Below are positions 53,503-63,876 of a DNA stretch of 64,000 nt, piece by piece. Under the pieces are notes generated by a model. The model was not told the DNA's origin. It did not search any database and saw only the letters and a list, made by a program, of their open reading frames with translations. The position numbers and the translations under genes were made by a program. This DNA is from Spiroplasma monobiae MQ-1. GTDB taxonomy: Bacteria; Bacillota_I; Bacilli_A; Mycoplasmatales; Mycoplasmataceae. Positions within the stretch are counted from its first letter, which is position 1, and every line of letters begins with the position of its first letter. The stretch spans positions 744,001 through 808,000 of the forward strand of contig NZ_CP025543.1 in the NCBI RefSeq assembly GCF_002865545.1, read 5' to 3'.

Positions 53503-54720
53503 CTATTTTCTTTTAGATTTGATTGCTTTTGCAAGTTCTTCAACCGTTCTAAATTCTATATCTGTAACATCCAATCCTGCATCTTTTAATTTATGTGCAA
53601 GTTTATATAATTTTGGTGGTTCAATTTCAATTTTTTCTAGTAATTGACTATTTGAGAATACTTCGAAAGGACTTCCTTTTGAAATAACCTTTCCTTTGTG
53701 CATAACAATAACTTCATCAGCTATTTGTAATACGTGATCCATATTGTGAGTTACAATAATAATTCTTTTACCTTTTTCCTTATTCAATTTATAGAATAAA
53801 TTCATAAAATCTTCTTCACCTTGAGGATCTAATCCCCCTGTTGGTTCATCAAGTACAAGTGTATTTCCGTCCATTGCAACAATTCCTGCAATAGCAACAC
53901 GACGTTTTTGACCACCACTTAAGTCAAACGGACTTCTTTTTGCGTAATCTTCTGGTAAATCAACCATTCTTAAAAGTTCTGGAACTTTATCAAAACTTTC
54001 TTGCTTATTAGCGCCTAAATTAATTGGTCCAAAAGAAATATCCTTTTCAATTGTATCTTGAAATAATTGATACTCAGGGAATTGGAATACCAATCCAACT
54101 TCTCTTCTCAATTCCTTAACTTGTTTAATTTTTTTAGTGGAAGCAGGGATCTGATAATTACCAATAATAGTTCTTCCTGTTTCTGTTGTTAATAGACCAT
54201 TTGTTAACTGTATTAAAGTTGATTTACCACTACCAGTCATACCAATTACAGCTGTAATTTTTCCTTCTTGAATTACTAAATCAGTTCCATTTAATGCTCT
54301 AAATTCAAATGGTGAATTTTTACTATATGTATATGACACTGAATCAAATTTTATTTCACCTTTGAAGTCTCATTTTGGTTGAGTAACCATATTCATTCTT
54401 CTTTTGAATTCTTTTTTTATTGTTTTATTTTTATTTGGTTGTTCTTGATATCACTTTTTAACTTCTTGAACTCTTTGAGGCATTAATTTTTTATCTTCAA
54501 CAATGTCTTTCTTAATTTCTTTTTGATATTGTTTTTGATTTTTTTTATCTTCTTTTACAAGTTTGCTAATTTCTCTATGTCTTTTTTTTCTTTTTTTAGA
54601 GTCTGCCTTTTGTTTTAAAGCAAGCTCTTTAACGTGAGCTTTATATTCTGCTCTTGAAGCCTTTTTCTCAGCTATTAATTTAGCCTTTTGTTCTGGTGAT
54701 ATTTGATTTATTTTTGACAT
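53503..54720 (-). CDS. ecfA2: ECF transporter ATPase EcfA2 with long basic N-terminal extension
   Basis: A 405-residue protein. Residues 128-405 are a normal ABC ATPase: Walker [10 protein letters not shown] (160-168), signature LSGGQKRRV, Walker B NTLVLDEP and the switch His in IIVTHNMDH. Residues 1-110 are an added charged segment rich in Lys and Glu ([25 protein letters not shown]), probably a helical coiled coil; it is in frame through TGA codons and begins at the ATG that overlaps the end of ecfA1 by 13 bases. Typical EcfA2 is about 280 residues. A later ATG near 54395 would give the short form, but it has no clear ribosome site. Confidence 0.88.
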
Positions 54721-55907
54721 ATATTTTTCACCAACTCTTCCAAGTTTGCACTTCCAGAAACTTTCATTCCTTCATTTTGAAGTGCTTCTTCAATTTGAGC
54801 AACAAAAGGAATATCTAAATGAATAGATCTTAAGAAGTCCTTTTCAGACAATATTTCTTTTGGTGTACCAAATTTAACTAATTGACCTTTATTCATAACC
54901 ATAACTTTATCAGCATTTAATATCTCATCCATATCATGAGTAATTGAAAAAATAGTTTTTTCTCTTGTATTTTTTAGTTCAACCATAATTTGTTTAACTT
55001 CACTTTTTCCTTTTGGATCAAGCATACTTGTTGCTTCATCAAAAATTAAAATATTTGGAGATAAAGCCAAAGCAGAAGCTATGGCAACCCTTTGCTTTTG
55101 ACCACCACTTAACATTAATGGTTCATGATCTAAAAACTCTTCCATTCTAACTTTTTTAGCAGATTCCAAAATAATATCTGCCATTTTAGAAGGCTCTACT
55201 CTTCTATTTTCTAAACCAAAAGCAATATCGTCCCTAACTGTTGAACCAATGAATTGATTGTCTGGGTTTTGAAAAACTATGCCTAAGAATTTACGAACCA
55301 TATTTATATTATTTCTTGTTACTTTATTTCCATAAATCTCAATTGATCCTGTTGTTGGTAATAAAACCCCAATTATAATTTTAGATAATGTTGATTTACC
55401 ACTACCATTATGACCAATAATAGCTACATAATCTCCGTGTTTTACTTCAACACTTACACCATTAACTGCAAATGGGTGACCTTCTCTATATCTAAATTTG
55501 ATATTATCCAATTTTAATGCTGTATCTGATAATTTTGAAAGTTGTCCACCATGTCCTCTATCTTTAATTGCAACTTTAGATTCTTTAAATATAAAAACAG
55601 CTAATTTATATTCTTCAAAAGCTTTTCAATATTCTTTAGTGTTTTTTGTTGTAGATTTTAATTTTTCTTTTGCCTCTTTAGCATTTTGTGCAAAAAAACT
55701 GTTATCAGTTATTTCTTTAAATTCCCTTTTAACATCTTTGTATTCTTTTTCTACATTTTTAACAAATTCAATATCCACTTCACGTTTTGCAAATTTACTT
55801 CTTGCAATAATCATTTTTTGACTTGCACGCACCAATTTATCATTGTGTTCGTTTAATTTAAGTCTAAATTCATTTAATTTTTCAGTTGCTTTTAAATTAT
55901 CTGACAT
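54708..55907 (-). CDS. ecfA1: ECF transporter ATPase EcfA1 with N-terminal coiled-coil extension
   Basis: A 399-residue protein. The ABC ATPase part begins near residue 130 and has Walker [10 protein letters not shown] (165-173), signature LSGGQKQRV, Walker B NILIFDEA and a switch His in SITHDMDE. Residues 1-128 are an added charged helical region ([31 protein letters not shown]). The full frame starts at ATG 55905-55907 with GAGG upstream and no earlier alternative, so the extension is real. It overlaps ecfA2 by 13 bases. With EcfA2 and EcfT it forms the energy module for vitamin uptake. Confidence 0.9.
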
Positions 55908-55996
55908 AGTATTACCTCTCATACATTATTCATTATATCAAATATAGATATTGAAATATTACTAAATTATAAAAAATATAAATAAGTGTAGTTGTA

Positions 55997-56017
55997 AAAA
56001 CCTTTACTAAGGTTTTT
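55997..56017 (-). terminator. Terminator of proC
   Basis: AAAACCTT pairs with AAGGTTTT around TACT, with T residues following on both strands. Confidence 0.8.
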
Positions 56018-56020
56018 TAA

Positions 56021-56827
56021 TTATTTACTTGGTGTGGCTTTATTTTCAGCTGATTGCAAGCATCTTTTAATAATATTTTCAAAACCTTCGTTGTCTAAAA
56101 CATTTTGACCCTCAACAGTAGATCCATTAGGTACGCACACTTGTTCAACCATTTCTCTTAATTCCACTTGTGAATTTGCACCATTTTTAATACTTCCAAT
56201 TATTGCTGTTTCAACTATTCTAAAGGCTTGGTCTTTTTCAAAACCTTTTTCTATTGCATAGTCTGTAATTGCTTTAAAAAATGTAAATACATAAGATGGT
56301 AAACATCCAGATATAGCTGTTAGTGTTCCAAATTTATCTTCATCAATTATTTCTACAATTCCACACGATTCAAACATATCTACTACAAATTTTAATTTAT
56401 CTTTGTTTGCATTATTATGTGCTAAAGCTGTAACTGATTGATTTAATGAGGCATTCATATTTGGCATCATCCTTATTATTGTAAGGTCCTTTTGATTTTT
56501 AAAGTTAGATTCTAATCTTTTAATATCAACTGCATTTGCCATTGAAACAATTGTTTTTCCCTTAAGATCTAGTTTGTCTAAACTTTCACACAAACCATCA
56601 ACCGCATCAGGTCTTGTTCCTATTACAATCACTTCAATTCCTTTTGTTTCAATCTCATCTAACGAATCTAAAGCATTCATTTTATCAAGGGAGTTAACAA
56701 CTTTGTCTTGTAGTTCTTTAAATGCATCATGACCAAAAATATTGTCCTTAAAATTTTCATTAGACAAGATTCCTTTAACCAAAGAAGAGCCCATATGTCC
56801 TAATCCTATAAATAATATATTTTTCAT
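56021..56827 (-). CDS. proC: Pyrroline-5-carboxylate reductase-like protein
   Basis: A 268-residue protein with a Rossmann N-terminus (LFIGLGHMGSSLVKG), IIRMMPNMNASLNQSVTAL, GCLPSYVFTFFKAITDYAIEKG and CVPNGSTVEGQNVL near the end, matching ProC. ProC reduces pyrroline-5-carboxylate to proline with NAD(P)H. A proline route is unusual for Mollicutes, and no proA or proB is here, so it may use ornithine- or arginine-derived substrate or a related imine. It stands alone between two terminators. There are no TGA codons in the frame. Confidence 0.88.
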   Translation of the reverse strand: MKNILFIGLGHMGSSLVKGILSNENFKDNIFGHDAFKELQDKVVNSLDKMNALDSLDEIETKGIEVIVIGTRPDAVDGLCESLDKLDLKGKTIVSMANAVDIKRLESNFKNQKDLTIIRMMPNMNASLNQSVTALAHNNANKDKLKFVVDMFESCGIVEIIDEDKFGTLTAISGCLPSYVFTFFKAITDYAIEKGFEKDQAFRIVETAIIGSIKNGANSQVELREMVEQVCVPNGSTVEGQNVLDNEGFENIIKRCLQSAENKATPSK

Positions 56828-56882
56828 AATTTGCCTCCACTAATATTATAAAACTTTTTAATTAGGATAAAGGTTAGAATGA

Positions 56883-56907
56883 AAAAAAACGCCTGAAAGG
56901 CGTTTTT
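56883..56907 (-). terminator. Terminator of the ribosomal-protein/rpoA operon
   Basis: AAAACGCC pairs with GGCGTTTT around TGAAA and is followed by T residues on both strands. It marks the end of the spc/alpha-type operon. Confidence 0.9.
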
Positions 56908-56927
56908 ATATATCGGTAAATTAGTTA

Positions 56928-57287
56928 TTAAACTAATTCGATGATACACATTGGTGCATTATCACCACGACGGTTATCCAATTTAAGAATTCTTGTATAA
57001 CCACCTTCTCTTGTTTTAAATCTTTTTGCGATTGTTGTAAACAATTTTTGTAATGCAGTTTCTTTTTCAGAAGCATCAATATGACGTAATCAAGCAGCAG
57101 CTTGTCTACGTGCATGTAGATCCCCTCTTTTACCAAGTGTAACCATTTTGTCAAAGTGTTGTCTTAATTCTTTAGCTCTTGTTTCAGTGATTTCTAATCT
57201 TTCTGAAATAATTAGCTCAGTAGTTAAGTTTCTCATTAACGCAACTCTTCAAGCAGTGTTTTTACCTCTTTTTTGAATGTATGACAT
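56928..57287 (-). CDS. rplQ: 50S ribosomal protein L17
   Basis: A 119-residue ribosomal protein, [20 protein letters not shown] at the start, then [17 protein letters not shown] and [18 protein letters not shown] at the end. The TGA codons in YxGT-like parts (AWRV and WLRH) encode Trp. It is the last gene of the alpha-type operon, 16 bases after rpoA, and is followed by the operon terminator. Confidence 0.96.
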
Positions 57288-57303
57288 ATAACTACACCTC
57301 TTT

Positions 57304-58257
57304 CTAATCTTGTTTGAAAGTTAGTCCTAATTGAACAACTTTATCTTTAATTTCTTTTAATGATTTTCTACCCAAGTTTCTAATTTCTTGAATATCATCT
57401 TCTGTGCGTGATACTAAGTCGCGTAATGAATTGATGTTTGCTCTTTTTAGACAATTTAAACTTCTTTGTGTGAAATCTAAATCTTCGATTAAACGATCTA
57501 ATTCTTTTTCGTCTTCTTCGTTTGTTGCACCAATAACATTTAAGTCATTAATTTCTTCGTTTAAGTTTACAAAGAATTGTAAGTGCTCAACTAAGATTTT
57601 TGCAGCTGTTGCTACTGCATCACTAGCTGTTACTGTTCCATCAGTTTCAACTTCTAAAATTAATTTTTCTAAGTCTACTGATTTTCCAATTTTAGTTGCA
57701 TCTACATTGTAAGCAACTTTAACGATTGGAGAATAATTTGAATCAATTGTAATTGCATCTGCAACTAATTTTTCTTTTTTGTTATCTTTGAATGATCTAT
57801 AACCTCTTGAGTTTTTTGCAAATAAAGTTAAATCTAAAACTCCACCATCTGATATTGTACAAATGTGTAATTCTGGATTCATAACTTCAACTCCTGTAGG
57901 TAAAACGATGTCTGCTGCAGTAATTGCTCCAGCTCTTGTTGAATTAATTTTTAATTCAACCACTTCGTCATCTTCGAAAATTTTTGAATCGATTCTTAGA
58001 GCTAAACTTTTTAAGTTTAAAATTATTCTACTTACATTTTCAACAATACCATTTATTGAAGTAAATTCATGTGCTGCTCCTACAATTTTAATTGCATAAA
58101 CTGCTGCTCCTGGTGTTGATGATAGTAATGTTCTTCTGATAGCATTACCAAGTGTTGTACCAAATCCTCTTTCAAGTGGTTCAACTTTAAATTCCCCATA
58201 ACTTCTGTTTTTTTCTTCTTTTAATAAATTAAATTCTGGTCTTGAAAATTGTTTCAT
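57304..58257 (-). CDS. rpoA: RNA polymerase alpha subunit
   Basis: A 317-residue protein. The N-terminal domain (residues 1-235) has RGFGTTLGNAIRRTLLSS and dimerises to start core assembly. An acidic linker (TNEEDEKELDRLIED) follows, then the C-terminal DNA- and activator-binding domain with EIRNLGRKSLKEI. All domains are present at normal length. Its neighbours rpsK upstream and rplQ downstream give the usual alpha-operon order, without rpsD, which lies at 21643. Confidence 0.98.
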   Translation of the reverse strand: MKQFSRPEFNLLKEEKNRSYGEFKVEPLERGFGTTLGNAIRRTLLSSTPGAAVYAIKIVGAAHEFTSINGIVENVSRIILNLKSLALRIDSKIFEDDEVVELKINSTRAGAITAADIVLPTGVEVMNPELHICTISDGGVLDLTLFAKNSRGYRSFKDNKKEKLVADAITIDSNYSPIVKVAYNVDATKIGKSVDLEKLILEVETDGTVTASDAVATAAKILVEHLQFFVNLNEEINDLNVIGATNEEDEKELDRLIEDLDFTQRSLNCLKRANINSLRDLVSRTEDDIQEIRNLGRKSLKEIKDKVVQLGLTFKQD

Positions 58258-58265
58258 TTAACTTA

Positions 58266-58658
58266 TTAACCTCTTGGGCGTTTTCTAGGACGCACTCCGT
58301 TGTGGGGGATTGGTGTTGTATCTCTAATTGATGTTATTTCTAAACCGATACCTTGTAAACTTCTTACAGCGGCATCTCTTCCTGGACCTGGACCTTTTAC
58401 CTCTACTGAGATAGTTTTAACTCCATTATCCATCGCTCCTTTTCCTGCAGCTTCTGCAATCATTTGAGCAGCGTAAGGTGTTGATTTCTTACTTCCTTTA
58501 AAACCCATTGCTCCAGCACTTGATCAAGATATTACGTTACCTTTTTCATCTGAAACAGTCACGATAGTGTTATTGAATGTTGAGTGAATGTGAGCTATAC
58601 CTTTAGCAATATTCTTTTTAACTTTTTTCTTGTTATTGTTTTGTTTATTATTTGCCAT
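58266..58658 (-). CDS. rpsK: 30S ribosomal protein S11
   Basis: A 130-residue ribosomal protein with a Lys/Asn-rich N-terminus, then [55 protein letters not shown] and [15 protein letters not shown]. One Trp is read from TGA at 58523. It lies 8 bases upstream of rpoA. Confidence 0.97.
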
Positions 58659-58675
58659 AGTCTATACCTCTCTAA

Positions 58676-59041
58676 CTATTTTTTCTTGTTAGCTACAGTT
58701 TTTCTAGGACCTTTTCTTGTACGTGCATTTGTCTTAGTTGACTGTCCACGAACAGTAAGTCCTTTTCTGTGTCTCATTCCTCTGTAACATCCAATTTCCA
58801 TTAAACGTTTGATGTTTAATGCTGTTTCTCTTCTTAAATCCCCTTCAGTTTTTACTTTTGAGATTTCTTGAGAGATTGATTTGATATTATCTTCTGATAA
58901 ATCTTTAACTCTTGTATCTTCGCTTACTTTTGTAGCCTCAAGGATTTTTTGTGAAGTTGATAAACCAATACCATAAATATAAGTTAGAGCAATAACTACT
59001 CTTTTTTCATTAGGTATTTCTACCCCATTTATACGAGCCAT
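58676..59041 (-). CDS. rpsM: 30S ribosomal protein S13
   Basis: A 121-residue ribosomal protein with [20 protein letters not shown], the helix-hairpin region [12 protein letters not shown], and the C-terminal [20 protein letters not shown] followed by a basic tail. It forms intersubunit contacts at the head of the 30S subunit. It sits in the usual infA-rpmJ-rpsM-rpsK-rpoA order. Confidence 0.97.
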   Translation of the reverse strand: MARINGVEIPNEKRVVIALTYIYGIGLSTSQKILEATKVSEDTRVKDLSEDNIKSISQEISKVKTEGDLRRETALNIKRLMEIGCYRGMRHRKGLTVRGQSTKTNARTRKGPRKTVANKKK

Positions 59042-59102
59042 TATTAATTTCCTTTCTAAAAGATTAACTAATTTTTTGTTTAATAATATTTATTATTAAT
59101 AA

Positions 59103-59216
59103 TTAACCTTGACGTTGTTTATGTTTTGGTTGTTCACAAATAATCATTACACGGCCTTTACGTCTAATTACACGACACTTGTCGCAAATTTTTTTGACAG
59201 ATGATCTTACTTTCAT
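59103..59216 (-). CDS. rpmJ: 50S ribosomal protein L36
   Basis: A 37-residue ribosomal protein, [19 protein letters not shown] at the start and the C-terminal KPQEC-type region read as [12 protein letters not shown]. Its zinc motif has CDKC, then C and H, so it is the zinc-binding (C+) form. It was found by reading the gap between infA and rpsM. A GGAGG-like site lies upstream. Confidence 0.95.
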   Translation of the reverse strand: MKVRSSVKKICDKCRVIRRKGRVMIICEQPKHKQRQG

Positions 59217-59277
59217 CTTTTCTAACCTCCTGATTTTGTGTACTTAATTTATATTTATTTTATTTTATTTTAATTAC

Positions 59278-59505
59278 TTATTTACCATTTTTAAAACGGT
59301 ATGTAATTCTTCCACGCGTTGGATCATATGGTGAAATTGCAACAGTGACTTTATCACCTGGTAAGATGCGAATGTAATTCATTCGGATTTTACCAGACAC
59401 GTGGGCGTCTATTACTATTTCATTTTCTAATTTCACCTTAAAAGTAGCATTGGGTAGTACCTCTAAAACGGTACCATCCACTTCTAAATAATCTTCTTTT
59501 GCCAT
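59278..59505 (-). CDS. infA: Translation initiation factor IF-1
   Basis: A 75-residue OB-fold protein ([49 protein letters not shown]). It binds the ribosomal A site during initiation. Its ATG overlaps the TAA of map by one base, so the two are coupled, as in many Firmicutes. Confidence 0.97.
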   Translation of the reverse strand: MAKEDYLEVDGTVLEVLPNATFKVKLENEIVIDAHVSGKIRMNYIRILPGDKVTVAISPYDPTRGRITYRFKNGK

Positions 59506-60278
59506 TATTCTGTTTCCTCCTTGGGTTTAAATAAAGTTAATACCTCTGGATCTCCATCAGTGACCAAAATAGTATGTTCAAAGTGGGCAGTCATGCTACC
59601 ATCTTTTGATGACACTGTTCAATCATCATCAGCAACAACAGTTTTATTTGTTCCTATTTGAACCATTGGTTCAATACAAATAGCCATTCCTGGAACTAAT
59701 CTCATTCCAGTATTTTCTATTCCTACATTAGGAACAAAAGGATCTTCATGCATTTCCAATCCAATACCGTGTCCTGAATAATCTGTTGGCAAGTGATAAC
59801 CGTTTTCTTCTATAAATTTTTGAACAGTAGAAGAAATGGTTCCGATGCGCACACCGGCTCTAACCTGATCAATTGCCAAGTATAGTGACTTTTCAGTCAA
59901 CTCTAATAGTGTATCATACTTTTTGTCCTTTGAGTTACCACAAATTACACTTATTGCTGAATCTGCATGGTATTTTTCAAATACACATCCAGCATCTATT
60001 GATACAATATCGCCATCTTGCAGAACTCTATCTCTAGGTATTCCATGAATCAATTGTTCATTGATTGATATACAAATGTGAGCAGGAAATCCACCATAAC
60101 CTTTAAAGTTACTTGTACATCCTTTACTTGTTATAAAGTCAATGAAAAATTTATCTAATTCTAGACAATTTGTTCCTGGTTTTACAAGTTTTCTTAATTC
60201 ATGTAAAGCTTCGCCAAGAACTTGTCCAGCATATCTCATTTTCTCAATTTGTTGAGCATTTTTAATTGTAATTGCCAT
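59505..60278 (-). CDS. map: Methionine aminopeptidase, type I
   Basis: A 257-residue metalloenzyme that removes the initiator Met. The metal ligands are seen in order: Asp in SIDAGC, Asp in YHADSA, His in GHGIG, Glu in MHEDPF, and Glu in IEPM. TGA at 59619 encodes Trp. ATG 60276-60278 is chosen; a GTG four codons earlier lies within the end of adk. The gene lies between adk and infA, a conserved order. Confidence 0.96.
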
Positions 60279-60282
60279 TAAA

Positions 60283-60918
60283 TTAGGCACCCATCACTTC
60301 TACAACTCTATTGTATAGTTCTTCAGGTGTACAATTCCCAGCTTCAACTTTAAGAATTTTGTCATTATAAAATTTAATTAAAGGTGCTGTTTGACTGTGA
60401 TATGCTTCTAATCTAGTTTTTATTTTATCTTCTTGATCATCTGGTCTTGTGAATAATTCTCCACCATCAAAATCACAAACCCCTTCATTTAAAGGTTTTC
60501 TGTTAACTTTGTGATAACTTCTTTTGCAAACTTTACAAATAAGTCTTCCTGTTAATCTTCCTAATAAAACACTTTCATCTATATCAAGATAAATAACTTT
60601 ATCTATTTGATCGTTTAGTTTTTCTAACATATTATCCAAAGCTAAAGCTTGATCATCGGTTCTTGGGAAACCATCAAAGATTAAGTCCTGAGCCTTTTCT
60701 TTTAAATAGTTTTCAACCATTGAGTTTGTAACTGAATCTGGAACTAGATTTCCTTCATTCATGTATTTTTGAGCTTCTAATCCTAATTGAGTTTTGTTTG
60801 ATATGTTTTCCCTAAATAAGTCTCCAGTAGATAGTTGAGTAAATCCATTTTTCTCACAAAGAAACTCTGAAAGAGTTCCTTTTCCACTACCTGGTGCTCC
60901 AAGTAATATTAAATTCAT
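60283..60918 (-). CDS. adk: Adenylate kinase
   Basis: A 211-residue enzyme (ATP + AMP = 2 ADP). The P-loop is GAPGSGKGT, followed by FDGFPRT and a lid domain with a zinc-type cluster (CKVCKRSYH, then VCDFD). It has the long lid found in Gram-positive bacteria. It lies between secY and map, with 4 bases before map. Confidence 0.97.
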   Translation of the reverse strand: MNLILLGAPGSGKGTLSEFLCEKNGFTQLSTGDLFRENISNKTQLGLEAQKYMNEGNLVPDSVTNSMVENYLKEKAQDLIFDGFPRTDDQALALDNMLEKLNDQIDKVIYLDIDESVLLGRLTGRLICKVCKRSYHKVNRKPLNEGVCDFDGGELFTRPDDQEDKIKTRLEAYHSQTAPLIKFYNDKILKVEAGNCTPEELYNRVVEVMGA

Positions 60919-60936
60919 AATTTATTTTTCTCCTTG

Positions 60937-62373
60937 TTATCAAATGTGTGAATTGTATGATGTTTCATCTTCTTTAAATTTATCTTGTTTTTTGTCTAAG
61001 AATGATTGTTGTATTAATCTTCCTTTTAATTGCTGAACTGTTTGAATTGAAACTGAAATAACAATAATCAGACCAGTACCCCCAATTGCCAAGTGAGATG
61101 GCAATGAAGTTATTTTAGTAATTACATAAGGTAATACAGCTATCCCTGCAAGGAATAGAGCTCCCAATACACTTAATCTATTAATTACACCAGATAAGAA
61201 CTTCTCAGTTTCTTTTCCGGGTTTAATTCCAGGAATAAATGTACCTGATTTTTTAAAGTTCTCAGTTATTTTTTCTGGATTAATTTGAACTTGGGCGTAT
61301 AGGAATGTAAATAGAATAGTTAAAACTCCGTAAATACCTATTCCTCATCAAGTACCAAATGATAAATAATTTTGTGTGAATAAGTAGAAACCATTTGTAG
61401 AATTTTGATCTCCACCAGCTACAATTTGTGCAACTGTCATTGGTGTTGAGATAATTGCTGATGCAAATATAACCGGTATAACTCCTGCGTTATTTAATTT
61501 TAGCGGCAAGTAAGGTGTGTGATCTTTTGTATCTACAAGTCCAGAACCTGTTTGTTGAATTGGGATTTTTCTTTCAGCTTCATTCATAAGAACAACCACA
61601 AATATTACTAATAAGAATGAAATAATATATATTAAGAATTTTAGTAATCCATCAAATAATATTGTTGATTCACCATTAGTTTCAACTCAAAATTTAAAAG
61701 TATTTATAAAGTTTGTTGGCATTTGTGAAACTATACCAGTAAAGATAATTATAGAAACACCATTTCCTATACCTTTAATTGTTATTTGGTCTGATATTCA
61801 TAACATCAAGAATGTTCCGCCAAGCATTACCAATGGTACTAATACAAAGTAGAATCAAGCAGGTCCTGTTCCAGTTTCATTTGAACCTCACTTTGGAATA
61901 ATTAAATTTTGACTAGTAAGTGTAAATATTGTAGCTACAGATTGCATTAATGCAAATGGTATAGCCAATACTTTTGTTAGTCTATCAAGTTTTCTTCTTC
62001 CTCTTTCCCCTGATTTACTTCATCTAGTTAAAACAGGAACAACATCTGTTGAAAGTAATTGAACAATAATTGATGCTGTAATATAAGGCGAAACTCCCAA
62101 CGCAAGAATTGAAAATTGTCCAATAGAACCCCCTCCAAGAGTGGATAGGAGTTGGAAAAAGTCTTGTCCAGCAATACCTTCTCTGAAATTTTCATCTATT
62201 TCAATACCAGGGACAGTCAATAGTGTTCCTGCTCTAATTACAAGTAGTACTATTAAAGTAAAAACGATTCGTTTTACAAGGTCCTTGTTTCTTATAAAGA
62301 AACCACCTTTCGCGAATTCGTTTTTATATTTAGTTGATTTAGCTTTTTTAGTTTTTTTAACTTTAGCAGCCAC
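60937..62373 (-). CDS. secY: Protein translocase subunit SecY
   Basis: A 478-residue channel with ten hydrophobic segments. It starts with GTG at 62371, directly after the TAG of rplO (TAGGTG) and 6 bases after AGGTGAT; no ATG is near. PYITASIIVQLLS and the FxxxQ-type IPIQQTGSG are SecY signatures. Many Trp codons are TGA, including the final codon before TAA (TGA TAA). It forms the membrane pore of the Sec pathway, so secreted and membrane proteins of the window depend on it. Confidence 0.96.
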
Positions 62374-62811
62374 CTAAATCACCTCTACAGTACCCCCAGC
62401 AGCTTTGATTAATTCTTCAGCGCTTTTTGATACTTTATTTAACTTCACATTTATTGCTTTAGTAATTTTACCATTACCTAACACTTTAACTAAAGTTTTT
62501 TCATTTTTAATAATCTTTTTATCCATTAAAGTTTTGTGATTTACATCTGTTAACCCTAATGTTTCTAATTTATCTAAGTTGATTAATACAAATTCTTTTC
62601 TATTTAAACTTGTAAATCCAATTTTAGGTAATCTTCTGAATAAAGGAGTTTGTCCCCCTTCAAATCCAGGTCTTACCCCTCCACCAGAACGTGAATTTTG
62701 ACCTTTGTGTCCTCTAGTTGATGTTTTACCTTTACCAGAAGCCATACCACGACCAACACGTGTTGCGTCTTTTTTGCTTCCTGGTGTAGATTTTAATTCA
62801 TGTAATTTCAT
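62374..62811 (-). CDS. rplO: 50S ribosomal protein L15
   Basis: A 145-residue ribosomal protein with [20 protein letters not shown], a Gly-rich basic stretch ([34 protein letters not shown]) and a C-terminal mixed domain (TVEVI). It is in the usual place between rpsE and secY; there is no rpmD gene in the 17 bases between rpsE and rplO. Confidence 0.97.
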   Translation of the reverse strand: MKLHELKSTPGSKKDATRVGRGMASGKGKTSTRGHKGQNSRSGGGVRPGFEGGQTPLFRRLPKIGFTSLNRKEFVLINLDKLETLGLTDVNHKTLMDKKIIKNEKTLVKVLGNGKITKAINVKLNKVSKSAEELIKAAGGTVEVI

Positions 62812-62828
62812 AAAATAATTACTCCTTC

Positions 62829-63485
62829 TTAAGCTGTAGCAGCTTCTTTAGTTTCTTTTTTAACTTCAACTTGAGTTCCACGTAATCTTGCTATTTGTTC
62901 TGGAGTTTGCATTTGTTGTAAACCTTCTAATGTAGCTCTGATCATGTTGATAGGTGTATTTGATCCTAATGATTTTGTATAGATATCTGAAATTCCAGCT
63001 AATTCGACAACAGCACGAACTGGACCACCAGCAATAACCCCTGTACCCTTACGAGCAGGTTTAATCATAACTTTACCAGCACCATAGTGCCCCATCACAT
63101 CATGAGGAACTGTAGTTCCAGCCAAAGGAACTCTAATTAAAGATTTTCTTGCTTCTTTAATAGCTTTCTTAATAGCGTCTGGTACTTCGTTTGCTTTACC
63201 TGTTCCTAATCCAACTCTACCTTTTTTATCACCAATTACTACAACTGCTGCAAATCTGAATCTACGTCCACCTTTTGTAACTTTTGTAACACGGTTAATA
63301 GTAACAACTCTTTCTTCATAAGGGTTGTCTTCTCTGTTTCTGTTGAATTTTGGATCTCTTCTTTGTCCATTAGGTCTATTGTTGTTGTTTGGTCTTGTAT
63401 TTGTTCTGTCTTGGTTGTTTGCTTCAACTTTTGAATCTGCTTTTGGAGCTGATTCAGCGTTAACAACTTTTGTTTCTTCTGCCAT
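62829..63485 (-). CDS. rpsE: 30S ribosomal protein S5, with N-terminal extension
   Basis: A 218-residue protein. Residues 1-55 are a low-complexity extension rich in Asn, Arg and Asp ([20 protein letters not shown]). The normal S5 follows: [67 protein letters not shown]. Such extensions are common among Mollicutes ribosomal proteins. The gene directly follows rplR. Confidence 0.97.
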   Translation of the reverse strand: MAEETKVVNAESAPKADSKVEANNQDRTNTRPNNNNRPNGQRRDPKFNRNREDNPYEERVVTINRVTKVTKGGRRFRFAAVVVIGDKKGRVGLGTGKANEVPDAIKKAIKEARKSLIRVPLAGTTVPHDVMGHYGAGKVMIKPARKGTGVIAGGPVRAVVELAGISDIYTKSLGSNTPINMIRATLEGLQQMQTPEQIARLRGTQVEVKKETKEAATA

Positions 63486-63502
63486 TTTTTCCTATCTCCT
63501 TC

Positions 63503-63853
63503 TTAGAATTTCATACCATTTTCTTTTGCAGATTCTGCAAAAGCTTTTACTTTACCATGGAATAAATATCCACCTCTATCAAATACTACATCAGTGATTT
63601 TTTTACTTTTTGCTTTTTCAGCAATATCTTTACCTACAGCTTTAGCTGCATCGATATTACGTCCGTTTTTTAATCCCATTTTGATTGAAGATGATGATAC
63701 TAATGTAACACCAGTTACGTCATCAATTATTTGAGCATAGAAGTATGAGTTTGATTTAAATACATTTAATCTTGGTCTAGCACTTGTTCCAGACACTTTA
63801 TTTCTAACTCTATAGTGTCTTCTTTTTCTTGCTTCTGCTTTAGTGTATTTCAT
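63503..63853 (-). CDS. rplR: 50S ribosomal protein L18
   Basis: A 116-residue 5S rRNA-binding protein, [20 protein letters not shown] at the start, then [19 protein letters not shown], then [19 protein letters not shown]. Its place between rplF and rpsE matches the spc operon. Confidence 0.97.
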   Translation of the reverse strand: MKYTKAEARKRRHYRVRNKVSGTSARPRLNVFKSNSYFYAQIIDDVTGVTLVSSSSIKMGLKNGRNIDAAKAVGKDIAEKAKSKKITDVVFDRGGYLFHGKVKAFAESAKENGMKF

Positions 63854-63876
63854 ATTTACTTCTCCTTAGCAACAGC

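Noticed and set aside
56933-57154. Open frame on the minus strand within rplQ
   Set aside because: It is in another frame from the L17 protein, whose conserved sequence fills the same bases.
63239-63466. Second minus-strand open frame within rpsE
   Set aside because: Out-of-frame shadow of the Asn/Arg-rich N-terminal extension of S5.
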